Shown in pieces: positions 26,038-34,544 of a stretch of DNA of 64,000 nt. The DNA is from Mycolicibacterium sp. (lineage in GTDB: Bacteria; Actinomycetota; Actinomycetes; Mycobacteriales; Mycobacteriaceae). The translations under genes were made by a program, and so were the position numbers. Location of the stretch: NCBI RefSeq assembly GCF_016462545.1, contig NZ_JAEMTA010000001.1, forward strand, positions 134,668 to 198,667. The letters are read 5' to 3'. The notes below the pieces were generated by a model that was not told the origin of the DNA, ran no database searches, and worked only from the letters and a program-made list of their open reading frames with translations. Positions within the stretch are counted from its first letter, which is position 1, and every line of letters begins with the position of its first letter.

Positions 26038-27720
26038 CTATTCGACCTCGATCTCGCGTGCGGGTCGGCCTGCGCCCGACGAGACGTCGGCAACGTGAAG
26101 GCGGGCATGCGCGATCGCGCTGTCGAGGGTGTCGATGAGGTGATTCTCGTGGCGCAGGGAGTCGATGACGCCCACGTTGGTGAGCAGCTCGAGGTGCTCG
26201 GCCTGAACGCCCTTGATGATGACGGTGATTCCGCGCGACTCCAGCTCCTCGGCGATCTGGGCCAGGGTGTGCGCTCCGGTCGCGTCCAACATTCCCAGGG
26301 AGGACATCCGGATGATCACCACCGACACGTCGGGATGATCGCCATCGGTGATGGTGTTCGAGATCCGTTCTGCCACGGCGAAGAACATCGCGCCGTCCAG
26401 ACGGAGGAGGGCGATTCTCTCGTCACCTGGCTGGCGGGGACCCGGCAGCTCCTCGCGGGTCACACTGCTGCGGCGTGCGACGGAACGCAGGGCGAACACC
26501 GCCGCGACCACGATCCCGATCTGCACCGCCTCGATGAGGTCGAAGCACACCGTGACGACGGCCGTGAGGACGAAGGTGAGGGCGTCGGAACGGGTGGAGC
26601 GCAGGATCCTGGCGACCGTCCTCGACGAGATCATCCGAAACGAGGTGACCATCAGCACCGCCGCAAGCGCACACAGCGGAATCGCCGCGACCGGGCCGGT
26701 TGCGAAGTAGACGACGCACAGCAGCAGCAAGGAGTGCACGATGGCGGAGACCCGCGAGCGCGCCCCGGACCTCACGTTGACTGCCGTGCGCGCGATGGCA
26801 CCGGTGGCGGGCATGCCGCCGAACACCCCGGATGCCACCGATGCCATACCTTGACCGACCAGTTCCCGGTTGGGGTCATAGGGTCCGGTGGAGGCCATGG
26901 TCGCGGCGACCCGGGCCGACAACAGCGATTCGATGCCAGCGAGCGCGGCGATGGCCAGCGCCGCGCCGAAGAGCGCCTTCGCGGAACCCAGATCGGTGGC
27001 GGGCAGCACCGGACTCGGCAAATGCGACGGCAGCTCACCGATCCGGGCCACGGGCAGATGAGCGACGACCACCAGCACCGTCGCGGCCAGGACGCCGACC
27101 AACGACTCCGGAATGGCACGGTGCAGGCGGGGCAGACCGATCATCAGCGCCGCGACGAGTGCAGCCACTGCGACGGTGGTACCCGCGACCGCCCAGTCGA
27201 CGTGGCTGACGACGTCCCACGCCGCCAGCGGGGGACTGCGACCTGCCACGCCTCCGCTTCCGAGGGCCGCGGGGACCTGCTGCAGGAAGATGATGGTCGC
27301 GATGCCGAGGGTGAAGCCCTCGATCACCGGCCACGGGATGAACGTCACCGCGCGCCCGAGGCCGGTGAGACCGGCGGCAATCACCAAGACCCCGGCCAGC
27401 ACGGTCACCAGCGCAATGCTGCTGAGACCGTACTGGGCGACGATCGGCGCGAGCACCACGGCCATGGCGCCGGTGGGACCCGACACCTGAACGTTGGAGC
27501 CTCCGAACACTGCGGCCACCAAGCCCGCGACGACCGCGGTGATCAGCCCGGCGGCGGCGCCAACGCCGGAGCTGATGCCGAAGGCCAGTGCCAGCGGAAG
27601 GGCCACTACCCCGACGGTGGCACCTGCGACCAGATCTCGGCGCCACGACCGGGGCACCTCGGCGTAGTCGGACCGGTGCGGCAGAAGTCTCGTCACCGCG
27701 TGCGCAGCACTGCCGAACAT
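26038..27720 (-). CDS. SulP-family anion transporter with STAS domain
   Basis: 560 residues from ATG 27720. About 12 membrane segments carry the SulP signatures (ALAFGISSGVGAAAGLITAVVAGLVAAVFGGS, VSGPTGAMAVVL). A cytosolic STAS domain follows from about residue 445 (IALLRLDGAMFFAVAERISN ... VVIIRMSSLGMLDATGAHTLAQIAEEL). It would move sulfate, bicarbonate or a dicarboxylate. It shares one base with the stop of the upstream ArsR gene (TGATG), so it is coupled to and probably controlled by that regulator. Confidence 0.92.
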   Translation of the reverse strand: MFGSAAHAVTRLLPHRSDYAEVPRSWRRDLVAGATVGVVALPLALAFGISSGVGAAAGLITAVVAGLVAAVFGGSNVQVSGPTGAMAVVLAPIVAQYGLSSIALVTVLAGVLVIAAGLTGLGRAVTFIPWPVIEGFTLGIATIIFLQQVPAALGSGGVAGRSPPLAAWDVVSHVDWAVAGTTVAVAALVAALMIGLPRLHRAIPESLVGVLAATVLVVVAHLPVARIGELPSHLPSPVLPATDLGSAKALFGAALAIAALAGIESLLSARVAATMASTGPYDPNRELVGQGMASVASGVFGGMPATGAIARTAVNVRSGARSRVSAIVHSLLLLCVVYFATGPVAAIPLCALAAVLMVTSFRMISSRTVARILRSTRSDALTFVLTAVVTVCFDLIEAVQIGIVVAAVFALRSVARRSSVTREELPGPRQPGDERIALLRLDGAMFFAVAERISNTITDGDHPDVSVVIIRMSSLGMLDATGAHTLAQIAEELESRGITVIIKGVQAEHLELLTNVGVIDSLRHENHLIDTLDSAIAHARLHVADVSSGAGRPAREIEVE

Positions 27721-28094
27721 CAGGACGTGCCAAGTGGCGGAAGGGCATCGAATGCGTCGAGCTGGTCCCTGCTCGCCAGCAGGTTGTCCGCGAGGAACCC
27801 GCGGGCGATCAGCAGGAGCTCCGAGATCTTCGGGTGGGCGAGCTCGTAATACACGGAATTGGCCACGCGACGGCCGCGCACCACGTGATGCCTCTTGAGG
27901 ACGGCGAGGTGCTGGGAGAGCAGTGTCGGCTCGATGCCCGTGGCCAACAGGATCTCGCTGACCGGTACCGCGTGGTCGCTGGACGACAGGATCTCCAGCG
28001 TCCTGATCCGTGCCGGATGGGCAAGTGCCTTGAAGAGGTTGGCCTTGATCTCGTACAGCGGTCGCGCTGGAGAGTTGGATTCGTGTTGCGGCAT
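27720..28094 (-). CDS. ArsR-family transcriptional regulator
   Basis: 124 residues from ATG 28094. Winged helix-turn-helix: IKANLFKALAHPARIRTLEIL, VSEILLATGIEPTLLSQHLAVLKRHHVVRGRR, and a closing wing ANSVYYELAHPKISELL. The CxC metal site of classic ArsR proteins is absent, so it may sense something other than arsenic, or use another site. It is the first gene of a two-gene unit with SulP. The sequence just upstream is AT-rich with ATTGA/TCAAT elements. Confidence 0.87.
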   Translation of the reverse strand: MPQHESNSPARPLYEIKANLFKALAHPARIRTLEILSSSDHAVPVSEILLATGIEPTLLSQHLAVLKRHHVVRGRRVANSVYYELAHPKISELLLIARGFLADNLLASRDQLDAFDALPPLGTS

Positions 28095-28235
28095 CGGACA
28101 CCCACCGATTGATGAATTGAATGAAGTCTCAATCCACTGTAGTGCGCTCGATCGGCGAACCACGAATCGCAACAATCGTGTTGCGCGCGCAGCTGTCCGG
28201 CCACTACCGTGTCCAACGTGCCGAAGCGACTCGTA

Positions 28236-28293
28236 GTAGCAACCCACAGCGGGGTCTGACTCAGACCGACCCCTCGCTGTGGGTCGTTGCTAC
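28236..28293. repeat. Large imperfect inverted repeat between divergent genes
   Basis: The left arm begins GTAGCAAC (28236) and the right arm ends GTTGCTAC (28293). Arms of about 24 and 33 bases pair along most of their length (CCACAGCG and GGGGTC blocks match), around the centre TGACTCA. The element lies between the ArsR and LeuA-domain starts, where a terminator is not expected for either. It could be a regulatory RNA structure, a recombination remnant or a small mobile-element scar. Confidence 0.6.
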
Positions 28294-28320
28294 ACCGTCG
28301 GTCGATTCCTCTGACCAGAG

Positions 28321-28836
28321 ATGACCGGCCACGTGTTCACTTCCCATTCCACCCAATCCGCCTTCAGCGCATCCGGGTCCTTCGCGGCGCAGTTCGACGG
28401 TTCGCTGCCGCGGGCCTTGCGCGAGGCAGGCGAGTCGATGTCCAGCGCGGCATTTCACGCTACGTATGCCTCGACGTCGGGACCGCTGCGGCTCGGGTAC
28501 TGGCAGTGCACGGACACCGACCGGCCCGCCACCCGGCTGGGCCCACAGGCGCGCGACTACCAGGCCACGATCGCCGTCGGTGATCGCATCGGTACGTCCA
28601 CCGCAGCGGCCAGCGGACCCGTCGGTGCCCTGACCGCGATGCTGCACGAACGCGGCATCTCCGTCGAGATCTCGGCGTTTCACCAACGGCACGCCGACGG
28701 CAACACGGCGACGTTCATTCGGGGCACGGATGGTGTCCGTGACGAGTGGGCGATGGGCTGGTCGGATGACCCCACGCAATCGGCGTTGCGCGCGGTGATC
28801 GCCTGTGCGAACCGGCTAGCGCAGTCCGGCGCGTAG
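28321..28836 (+). CDS. Stand-alone LeuA regulatory-domain protein
   Basis: 171 residues. The C-terminal ~110 match the allosteric (dimer) domain of 2-isopropylmalate synthase: YQATIAVGDRIGTSTAAASGPVGALTAML, then GISVEISAFHQRHADGNTATFIRG and the end DDPTQSALRAVIACANRLA, which parallels the LeuA end of form ITTASLRAVVSAVNRA. There is no catalytic TIM barrel here or nearby. It may bind leucine or a related branched acid and regulate LeuA or another partner. Preceded by the large inverted repeat and a short palindrome. It converges with a small membrane protein gene, overlapping by 21 bp. Confidence 0.75.
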   Translation: MTGHVFTSHSTQSAFSASGSFAAQFDGSLPRALREAGESMSSAAFHATYASTSGPLRLGYWQCTDTDRPATRLGPQARDYQATIAVGDRIGTSTAAASGPVGALTAMLHERGISVEISAFHQRHADGNTATFIRGTDGVRDEWAMGWSDDPTQSALRAVIACANRLAQSGA

Positions 28837-29202
28837 GAGCCACGCTCCCAGTCCCGCGGCGGCTGCCGGGACGGCGACCAGCGCCGTCGTGGATGGTGGC
28901 AGCGATCCGTCCCGCCTGCCGATCACCGCGGCCGCGCCGTCGGCCGCGTCACACGCCAGCCCGAAGGCCACCCACGCCCGACGGTCCGCTCCCGACGCGC
29001 GCAGGGTGGCGGTGCCCACCACCACGTCACGAACACCGAAAAGCCGCCACAGATAAGAAGATTCGGCTGGAGCGCCACCACGCATACCGAACAGGCGCGC
29101 GGTCGTGGCTGGCTTCAGCCACGCCAGCACGCCGATGCCGATTCGGGTCGCCGACAGCGCGAAGATACTCGCGCGGGCGGCCGAATCACGGTCGTCGAAC
29201 AC
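28816..29202 (-). CDS. Small membrane protein (DUF4267-like)
   Basis: 128 residues from GTG 29202, one base after the stop of the P450 gene, so co-transcribed with it. Three to four hydrophobic segments (FALSATRIGIGVLAWL, LFGVRDVVVGTATL, WVAFGLACDAADGAAAVI, ALVAVPAAAAGLGAWLL) with a charged RLFGMRGG and RRDGS loop. It resembles small membrane proteins of unknown function that follow oxidoreductase genes in actinobacteria. No function can be assigned. Confidence 0.72.
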   Translation of the reverse strand: MFDDRDSAARASIFALSATRIGIGVLAWLKPATTARLFGMRGGAPAESSYLWRLFGVRDVVVGTATLRASGADRRAWVAFGLACDAADGAAAVIGRRDGSLPPSTTALVAVPAAAAGLGAWLLRAGLR

Positions 29203-29203
29203 C

Positions 29204-30685
29204 TCAGCGCAGCGGGCGAAGGATGATCGGCATGCCGTCCATGGGCACCGGCATGCCGCCGTAGTCCCACTTCTGCTCCCGGCCGGGATGCGCCAGCTCC
29301 AGGCGGTACTTGCGCAGCAGGCGATGCATGATGACCTTCACCTCGAGCTGGCCGAACATCATTCCGATGCACTTGTGCGAGCCGCCGCCGAAGGGGGTGA
29401 AGGCGTAGCGGTGCTTCTTGTGCTCGCTGCGCGGCTCGGCGAACCGGTCGGGGTCGAACTTCATGGGATCGGTCCAGAACTCCGGAAGCCGGTGGTTCAA
29501 TCCGGGATAGGCGATGACGTTGGTGCCCTCGGGGATGTGATAGCCGAGGAGGTTCGTGTCGCGGACCGCCCGTCGCATCGCCCACTGCACGGGCGTGACC
29601 AACCGCATCGACTCGTTCATGACGAGATCGAGTGACTCCAACTTCTCCAGCGACTCGATGTCCACCGGCCCGTCGCCGAGGCGATCGGACTCGTCGCGGC
29701 AGCGCTGCTGCCACTCGGGGTTCGCGGCGAGGTGGTAGGAGATCGTGGTGGCCGTCGATGTCGAGGTGTCGTGCGCGGCCATCATCGTGAAGATCATGTG
29801 GTTGACGATGTCGGCGTCGGAGAACTTGTTGCCGTCCTCGTCCTCCGTCTGACACAACACGGTCAGCAGGTCCGAGCCCTCGGCGCCGCGACGTTCCTTG
29901 ACCCGGGCCTCGAAGTAGTTCTCGAGGAGCTTTCGCGCCTGCAGGCCACGCCACCAGGTGAACGGCGGCACGCCGGTGCGGATGATGGCGTTGCCGGCGC
30001 GGACCGTCGTCGTGAAGGCGTTGTTGACCTTGGTCACCAGTTCGTGGTCGGTACCGGGCTCGTGTCCCATGAACACCATCGACGCGATGTCGAGGGTCAT
30101 CTGCTTCATTGCGGGATAGAGCAGAAAACGGGGGTCGTTCGGCACCCAATCATTCGCGACCACCTTGGAGACCACGGTGTCGACCTGCTCGGTGTAGCCG
30201 ACCAGGCGGGTGCGCACGAAGGCCTCCTGCATGATCCGCCGGTGGAACATGTGCTCGTCGAAGTCGAGCAGCATCAGTCCGCGGTGGAAGAACGGCCCGA
30301 TGACCGGGGTCCAGCCCTGCTGCGAGAAGTCCTTGTTGCGGTTGGTGTAGATCGCCTGCGCCGCATCCGGTCCGAGCGCCGTCACCGCGGGCAACACGGG
30401 CGAATCTGCGTAGTACACCGGGCCCTTGTTCTTGTAGAGGTGCATCAGGTACTCGGGGCCACCGCGGAACATCTCGACCATGTGGCCGAGGACCGGCAGG
30501 CCGGCGTCGCCCATCACCGGTTTGAGATCGCTACCCGGTGGCGGTTCGGCCAGCACGGTTTGCTTGAACTCGGTCCTGAGCAACTTGCGCTCCAGCGCCG
30601 CCATACCGGGGAAGTTGTTGATGGACGGCGTGAACCGTCGCTTTGCTTGGTCGAGCAAATAATCCGGGGTGCTGATGGTCGCCAT
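29204..30685 (-). CDS. cyp136: Cytochrome P450, CYP136 family
   Basis: 493 residues from ATG 30685. I-helix MMAAHDTSTSTATT, ExxR in NESMRLV, and haem loop FGGGSHKCIGMMFG with Cys439. The N-terminus (DQAKRRFTPSINNFPGM) and the LKPVMGDAGLPVLGHM block match my memory of M. tuberculosis CYP136 (Rv3059). A haem monooxygenase of unknown natural substrate, soluble or membrane-associated, needing ferredoxin partners not found here. Divergent from a TetR gene with a clean palindrome in between, as in Rv3058c-Rv3059. Confidence 0.93.
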   Translation of the reverse strand: MATISTPDYLLDQAKRRFTPSINNFPGMAALERKLLRTEFKQTVLAEPPPGSDLKPVMGDAGLPVLGHMVEMFRGGPEYLMHLYKNKGPVYYADSPVLPAVTALGPDAAQAIYTNRNKDFSQQGWTPVIGPFFHRGLMLLDFDEHMFHRRIMQEAFVRTRLVGYTEQVDTVVSKVVANDWVPNDPRFLLYPAMKQMTLDIASMVFMGHEPGTDHELVTKVNNAFTTTVRAGNAIIRTGVPPFTWWRGLQARKLLENYFEARVKERRGAEGSDLLTVLCQTEDEDGNKFSDADIVNHMIFTMMAAHDTSTSTATTISYHLAANPEWQQRCRDESDRLGDGPVDIESLEKLESLDLVMNESMRLVTPVQWAMRRAVRDTNLLGYHIPEGTNVIAYPGLNHRLPEFWTDPMKFDPDRFAEPRSEHKKHRYAFTPFGGGSHKCIGMMFGQLEVKVIMHRLLRKYRLELAHPGREQKWDYGGMPVPMDGMPIILRPLR

Positions 30686-30749
30686 TGGCAAGCTCCTGGG
30701 CTGAGGACGTGTGGTCGATCTCACTCGCTACGCCCATCCTGTAGGCCGC

Positions 30750-30767
30750 ACTTGACGCATGTCAAGT
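30750..30767. promoter_or_regulatory. Candidate TetR operator of cyp136
   Basis: ACTTGACGCATGTCAAGT: perfect 7-bp arms around GCAT, midway between the P450 ATG (30685) and the TetR ATG (30806). Its position suits repression of both genes. Confidence 0.65.
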
Positions 30768-30805
30768 TTTGATCTGGTGTGGCGTCAGTGCAAAGGTTGA
30801 CGGTG

Positions 30806-31441
30806 ATGAGCGCCGAATCCGTCCCCCGCGAGGCCCGCCGCACCCGCGGCGACCGGCAGCGCGAGGCCATTCTGGGCGCGGTCAGGGAGCTTCTCGAGTT
30901 CCGGGCCTTCTCGGATCTGTCGGTCAGCATGATCAGCGAGCGCGCGGGCGTCGCCCGGTCGGGTTTCTACTTCTACTTCGACTCCAAGTACGCGGTGCTC
31001 GCCGTGATCGTCGCGGAGGCGATGGAGGAGCTCGACAAGCTCACCCACGACTTCGCCCCGCGCGAGGCGCAGGAGACACCGTCGGAGTTCGCCAGGCGCA
31101 TGGTCGGCAGTGCGGCCGCGGTCTTCTCGCACAACGACCCGATCATGAAGGCGTGCACGCTGGCACAGAACACCGACGCGCAGCTGCGGGACATGATGAA
31201 CGACTTCTCCGACACCGTCATCGACAAGATCGTCGGGCTCGTCCGGCAGGACACCGGTGCACGTCCGATCTCGGACGACCTGCCCGCGCTCGTCCGCACC
31301 CTCACCGCGACGACGGCGCTGACGCTGTCCAATGACACGGCATTCGTGGGTCGGGACGACGACGCGGCCCGCGCCGTCGAGGTGCTCGAACGGCTCTGGC
31401 TGAACGCGCTCTGGGGTGGCGGCCGCGTCTCCGACACCTGA
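30806..31441 (+). CDS. TetR-family regulator next to cyp136
   Basis: 211 residues from ATG 30806 (GTG 30779, 30788 and 30803 are in frame but less likely). Helix-turn-helix at about 18-60 (LSVSMISERAGVARSGFYFYFDSK). The ligand domain is helical. Counterpart, by position, of Rv3058c. The palindrome at 30750-30767 is its likely site; cyp136 and the downstream SDR (22 bp later) are likely targets. Confidence 0.9.
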   Translation: MSAESVPREARRTRGDRQREAILGAVRELLEFRAFSDLSVSMISERAGVARSGFYFYFDSKYAVLAVIVAEAMEELDKLTHDFAPREAQETPSEFARRMVGSAAAVFSHNDPIMKACTLAQNTDAQLRDMMNDFSDTVIDKIVGLVRQDTGARPISDDLPALVRTLTATTALTLSNDTAFVGRDDDAARAVEVLERLWLNALWGGGRVSDT

Positions 31442-31462
31442 CCGGTCGGTAGGGTCGGCCCC

Positions 31463-32317
31463 ATGGCCCAGGGTTATGCAGGCAAACGGTGTTTCCTCAC
31501 GGGCGCCGCGAGCGGAATCGGCCGGGCGACGGCACTGAAGCTGGCCGCCGAGGGCGCCGAACTGTTCCTCACCGACCGCAATGCCGAGGGTCTCGCCCAG
31601 ACGGTCGCAGATGCGCGTGCCCTTGGCGCACTGGTATCGGCTCATCGCGCGCTCGACATCTCCGACTACGACGCGGTCGCGGCCTTCGCCGACGATATTC
31701 ACGGCTCCCACCCGAGTATGGACGTCGTGATGAACATCGCCGGTGTGTCCGCCTGGGGCACGGTGAGCCAGCTGAGTCACCGCCATTGGGAGTCGATGGT
31801 TGCGATCAACCTGATGGGACCCATTCACGTCATCGAATCGTTCGTGCCGCCCATGGTCGCGGCGAAACGTGGCGGGAGCCTGGTCAACGTCTCGTCGGCG
31901 GCCGGCCTGGTGGCACTGCCGTGGCATGCGGCCTACAGCGCGAGCAAGTATGGCCTGCTCGGCGTCAGCGAGGTACTGCGTTTCGATCTGGCCCGGCACG
32001 GCATCGGGGTGTCCGTGGTGGTGCCGGGTGCGGTGCGGACGCCGCTGGTCGACTCCGTCGAGATCGCCGGCGTGGACCGTGATCATCCGCAGGTGCGCAA
32101 GTGGGTGGACCGGTTCAGTGGTCACGCGGTCACGCCGGAACTGGTGGCCGACAAGATGCTTCGTGGGATGTCGCGCAACCGCTTCCTCATCTACACCTCC
32201 CACGACATCCGCGCGCTGTACGCGTTCAAGCGAGTCGCGTGGTGGCCCTACAGCGTCGCGATGAGGCAGGTCAACGTGATCTTCACGCGCGCGCTGCGGC
32301 CCACCAAGAGCCGCTGA
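31463..32317 (+). CDS. Short-chain dehydrogenase/reductase
   Basis: 284 residues. TGAASGIGRA nucleotide loop, MNIAGVSAWG in place of NNAG, and catalytic VNVSSAAGLVALPWHAAYSASKYGLLG. The C-terminal segment (LIYTSHDIRALYAFKRVAWWPY) is hydrophobic or aromatic and may sit at the membrane. 22 bp after the TetR gene, so probably one transcript, as in Rv3057c-Rv3058c. Possible redox partner step to the P450 product. Confidence 0.88.
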   Translation: MAQGYAGKRCFLTGAASGIGRATALKLAAEGAELFLTDRNAEGLAQTVADARALGALVSAHRALDISDYDAVAAFADDIHGSHPSMDVVMNIAGVSAWGTVSQLSHRHWESMVAINLMGPIHVIESFVPPMVAAKRGGSLVNVSSAAGLVALPWHAAYSASKYGLLGVSEVLRFDLARHGIGVSVVVPGAVRTPLVDSVEIAGVDRDHPQVRKWVDRFSGHAVTPELVADKMLRGMSRNRFLIYTSHDIRALYAFKRVAWWPYSVAMRQVNVIFTRALRPTKSR

Positions 32318-32320
32318 GCG

Positions 32321-33481
32321 CTACCGCTTGCCCCAGTCCCACGGCGGCGCGGTGAGCATCGTCTGCTCGGCGACCAGGGTCTCGCCCCACTCCTTGTAAA
32401 GCTCGATCTCGCGTGAATCCTCGACGTCGAGATGCTCGCGCATCGCCCGGGAATGCGTGACGACCACGACCTGCGTGCGTGCCGCCGCCGCCCTGATCAT
32501 CGTCGCGAGCGGTGCCAGAAGGTCGGGGTGCAGAGACGTCTCGGGCTCGTTGAGCACCATGAGTGACGGAGGCCGAGGGGTCAGCAGGGCCGCGCCCCAG
32601 AGTAGGAAACGCAGAGTGCCGTCGGACAACTCGGCGGCGCGCAGTGGCCTCAGCATCCCGCGTTGCTGCAACTGCAGCTCGAAGAGTCCGTCGTGAACCG
32701 CGACCGACGCCTCGGCGCCGTCGAAGGCGTCGGCGACCGCTCGGGGCAGGTCGTCGAAACCGGCTTCCATGATGGTCTGGATGGCAGCGGCCAGATCGCC
32801 GCCGTCGTTGGACAGCACGGGCGTGCGGGTGCCGACGCGGGGTCGGCGTGCCGGTGCATCGGAGTCGACCCGAAACCCGTCGTAGAACCGCCAGTCGCGC
32901 AGCCGATCTCGCACCGCGGCGAGTTCGGGCAACGCGCTGGGGTGTGCGTACTCGGCGAGGATGCTGCGATAGGCAGGAAGCGCCCTGGTGAGTTCGGTGA
33001 AGCCGCGTCCGGAATCGTCGGCCACCTCGGCGTAGTCGGCCCCCCGTCGTACCAGCGTTGCGCTCGGACGTAGTCGCGGACCGGCGAACACCAGCTCGCG
33101 CTTGATCTCGGGGTCGCGCGCGAACAGCGATTTCGGACCCGCGTACTGCGGCAGGCCCAGGTCGATCAGATAGCCGAAATCGTCTGAGGCGAAGCCGAGT
33201 TCGAGTGCGACCGGGCGGGTACGCGTGGTGCCCTGGGTGGCTCCGGTCCGGCGCGCCCCGCCGGTGCTCTCCGGACCCGCCCATAGCACCGACTCCAGGC
33301 CGCCCTCGCCGGCCAACGAACCGATCACCTCCCCGCGGCCGCAGTCCGCGAGCAGGCGTAGCGCCCGATACACCGAAGACTTGCCCGTGCCGTTGGCGCC
33401 CGTCACCACGGTGAGGCCCGCTAGTGACACGACGACGTCGCGCATCGATCGATAGCCGCGGATCGCGACGGTGTGCAACAT
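32321..33481 (-). CDS. AAA-type ATPase (AAA_21, SMC/RecF-like head)
   Basis: 386 residues. Walker A GANGTGKSS near residue 30, ABC-like signature AELSDGTLRFLLWG, Walker B LMVLNEPETSLHP and a switch His in VVTHSRAM. The fold is a single ATPase head with a short helical insert and no TOPRIM nuclease or long coiled coil, so it is not an OLD nuclease. Such proteins appear in DNA repair and in defence systems as partners of effectors. No partner is adjacent: it converges on the SDR (stops 4 bp apart) and lies 36 bp from dinP. It seems inserted into an otherwise conserved gene order. Confidence 0.83.
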   Translation of the reverse strand: MLHTVAIRGYRSMRDVVVSLAGLTVVTGANGTGKSSVYRALRLLADCGRGEVIGSLAGEGGLESVLWAGPESTGGARRTGATQGTTRTRPVALELGFASDDFGYLIDLGLPQYAGPKSLFARDPEIKRELVFAGPRLRPSATLVRRGADYAEVADDSGRGFTELTRALPAYRSILAEYAHPSALPELAAVRDRLRDWRFYDGFRVDSDAPARRPRVGTRTPVLSNDGGDLAAAIQTIMEAGFDDLPRAVADAFDGAEASVAVHDGLFELQLQQRGMLRPLRAAELSDGTLRFLLWGAALLTPRPPSLMVLNEPETSLHPDLLAPLATMIRAAAARTQVVVVTHSRAMREHLDVEDSREIELYKEWGETLVAEQTMLTAPPWDWGKR

Positions 33482-33517
33482 GGACTCGAGGCTAGAGCCA
33501 CCCCCTGACGAAGGGGG

Positions 33518-34540
33518 CTACGGCGCCGCGAGTTCGAGGCGCACGCCGAGCAGACGTACCGGGCGATCCAACTCGAATCGATCGAACACCGACAATGCGG
33601 TGCCGACGACGATCGACTGGTCGGTGCTCGCGGCATCGAGCTTGCGAATCTTGGTCCTGGTGAAGAAAGTGTTGGTGCGGACCGTCACCGCGACGCGGGT
33701 CACCGCACGACCCTGGCCGACGACCTCGTCGAGGGTGCGGCGAGCCAGATCGGTGACCGCAGCCGTCATCTCAGCGCGTTCGGTGAGGTCCTCGGGGAAG
33801 GTGACGACGTGGCTTCGCGATCGCGGCACCCATGGCTCGGCACTGACGGTGCCGTCTCCGCCGCCCTTGGCCAGCAACAGGATCCACAACCCCGTCGTCG
33901 GTCCGAACGTCGACACGAGGAGCTGCGAATCGGTGGCGGCGAGATCGGCAACGGTGGTGATACCAAGAGCAGCAAGACGTTTGGTGGTCTTCGGGCCGAC
34001 GCCCCAGAGTGCGTCGACACCGCGATCACCCATGACCGTCATCCAGTTGTCGTCGGTGAGGCGGTAGACCCCGGCCGGTTTGCCGAATCCGGTTGCCACC
34101 TTGGCGCGTTGTTTGTTGTCGCTGATGCCGACCGAGCAGGAGAGTCCCGCCTCGGCCTCGACGACGTGGCGGATGTGCTCGGCCAATCCGTAGGGGTCCG
34201 CGACGTCGGCGCCGAGATACGCCTCGTCCCAACCCCATACCTCCAGCGGATGGCCCAGGTCTCGCAGCAGTCCCATGACCTGTTCGGATGCCTCGTCGTA
34301 GGCCTCCGGATCCGACGGCAGGAACGTCGCGTCCGGGCACTTGCGGGCAGCGACGCGCAGTGGCATGCCGGCGCGCACGCCGAATTCGCGAGCCTCGTAG
34401 GACGCGCACGTCACCACCTTGCGGGGTTCGGCTGGGTCGCCGTTGCCGCCGACGATGACCGGTAGGCCGACGAGTTCCGGTCGCCGGCGAAGCTCTACCG
34501 ATGCGAGGAACTGGTCGAGGTCGACGTGCAGCACCCACAT
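33518..34540 (-). CDS. dinP: Y-family DNA polymerase IV homologue (DinP/DinB2)
   Basis: 340 residues from ATG 34540. N-terminal HVDLDQFLASVELRRRPEL with the first metal-binding Asp. The steric-gate position falls in QFLASVE, where typical DinB has FYASVE. ASYEAREFGVRAGMPLRVAARKCP, the second catalytic pair in WGWDEAYLG, then helix-hairpin-helix VDALWGVGPKTTKRLAALGI and the little finger. Translesion or error-prone polymerase. It follows a TetR gene by 4 bp on the same strand, as for Rv3055-Rv3056. Confidence 0.93.
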   Translation of the reverse strand: MWVLHVDLDQFLASVELRRRPELVGLPVIVGGNGDPAEPRKVVTCASYEAREFGVRAGMPLRVAARKCPDATFLPSDPEAYDEASEQVMGLLRDLGHPLEVWGWDEAYLGADVADPYGLAEHIRHVVEAEAGLSCSVGISDNKQRAKVATGFGKPAGVYRLTDDNWMTVMGDRGVDALWGVGPKTTKRLAALGITTVADLAATDSQLLVSTFGPTTGLWILLLAKGGGDGTVSAEPWVPRSRSHVVTFPEDLTERAEMTAAVTDLARRTLDEVVGQGRAVTRVAVTVRTNTFFTRTKIRKLDAASTDQSIVVGTALSVFDRFELDRPVRLLGVRLELAAP

Positions 34541-34544
34541 GGCG

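Noticed and set aside
26095..27849. A 584-codon open frame antisense to the SulP gene, and similar long antisense frames at 5338-6321 and 9574-10548
   Set aside because: They mirror well-recognised genes in high-GC DNA, have no start signal, no recognisable domain and repetitive His/Arg/Asp-rich translations typical of shadow frames.
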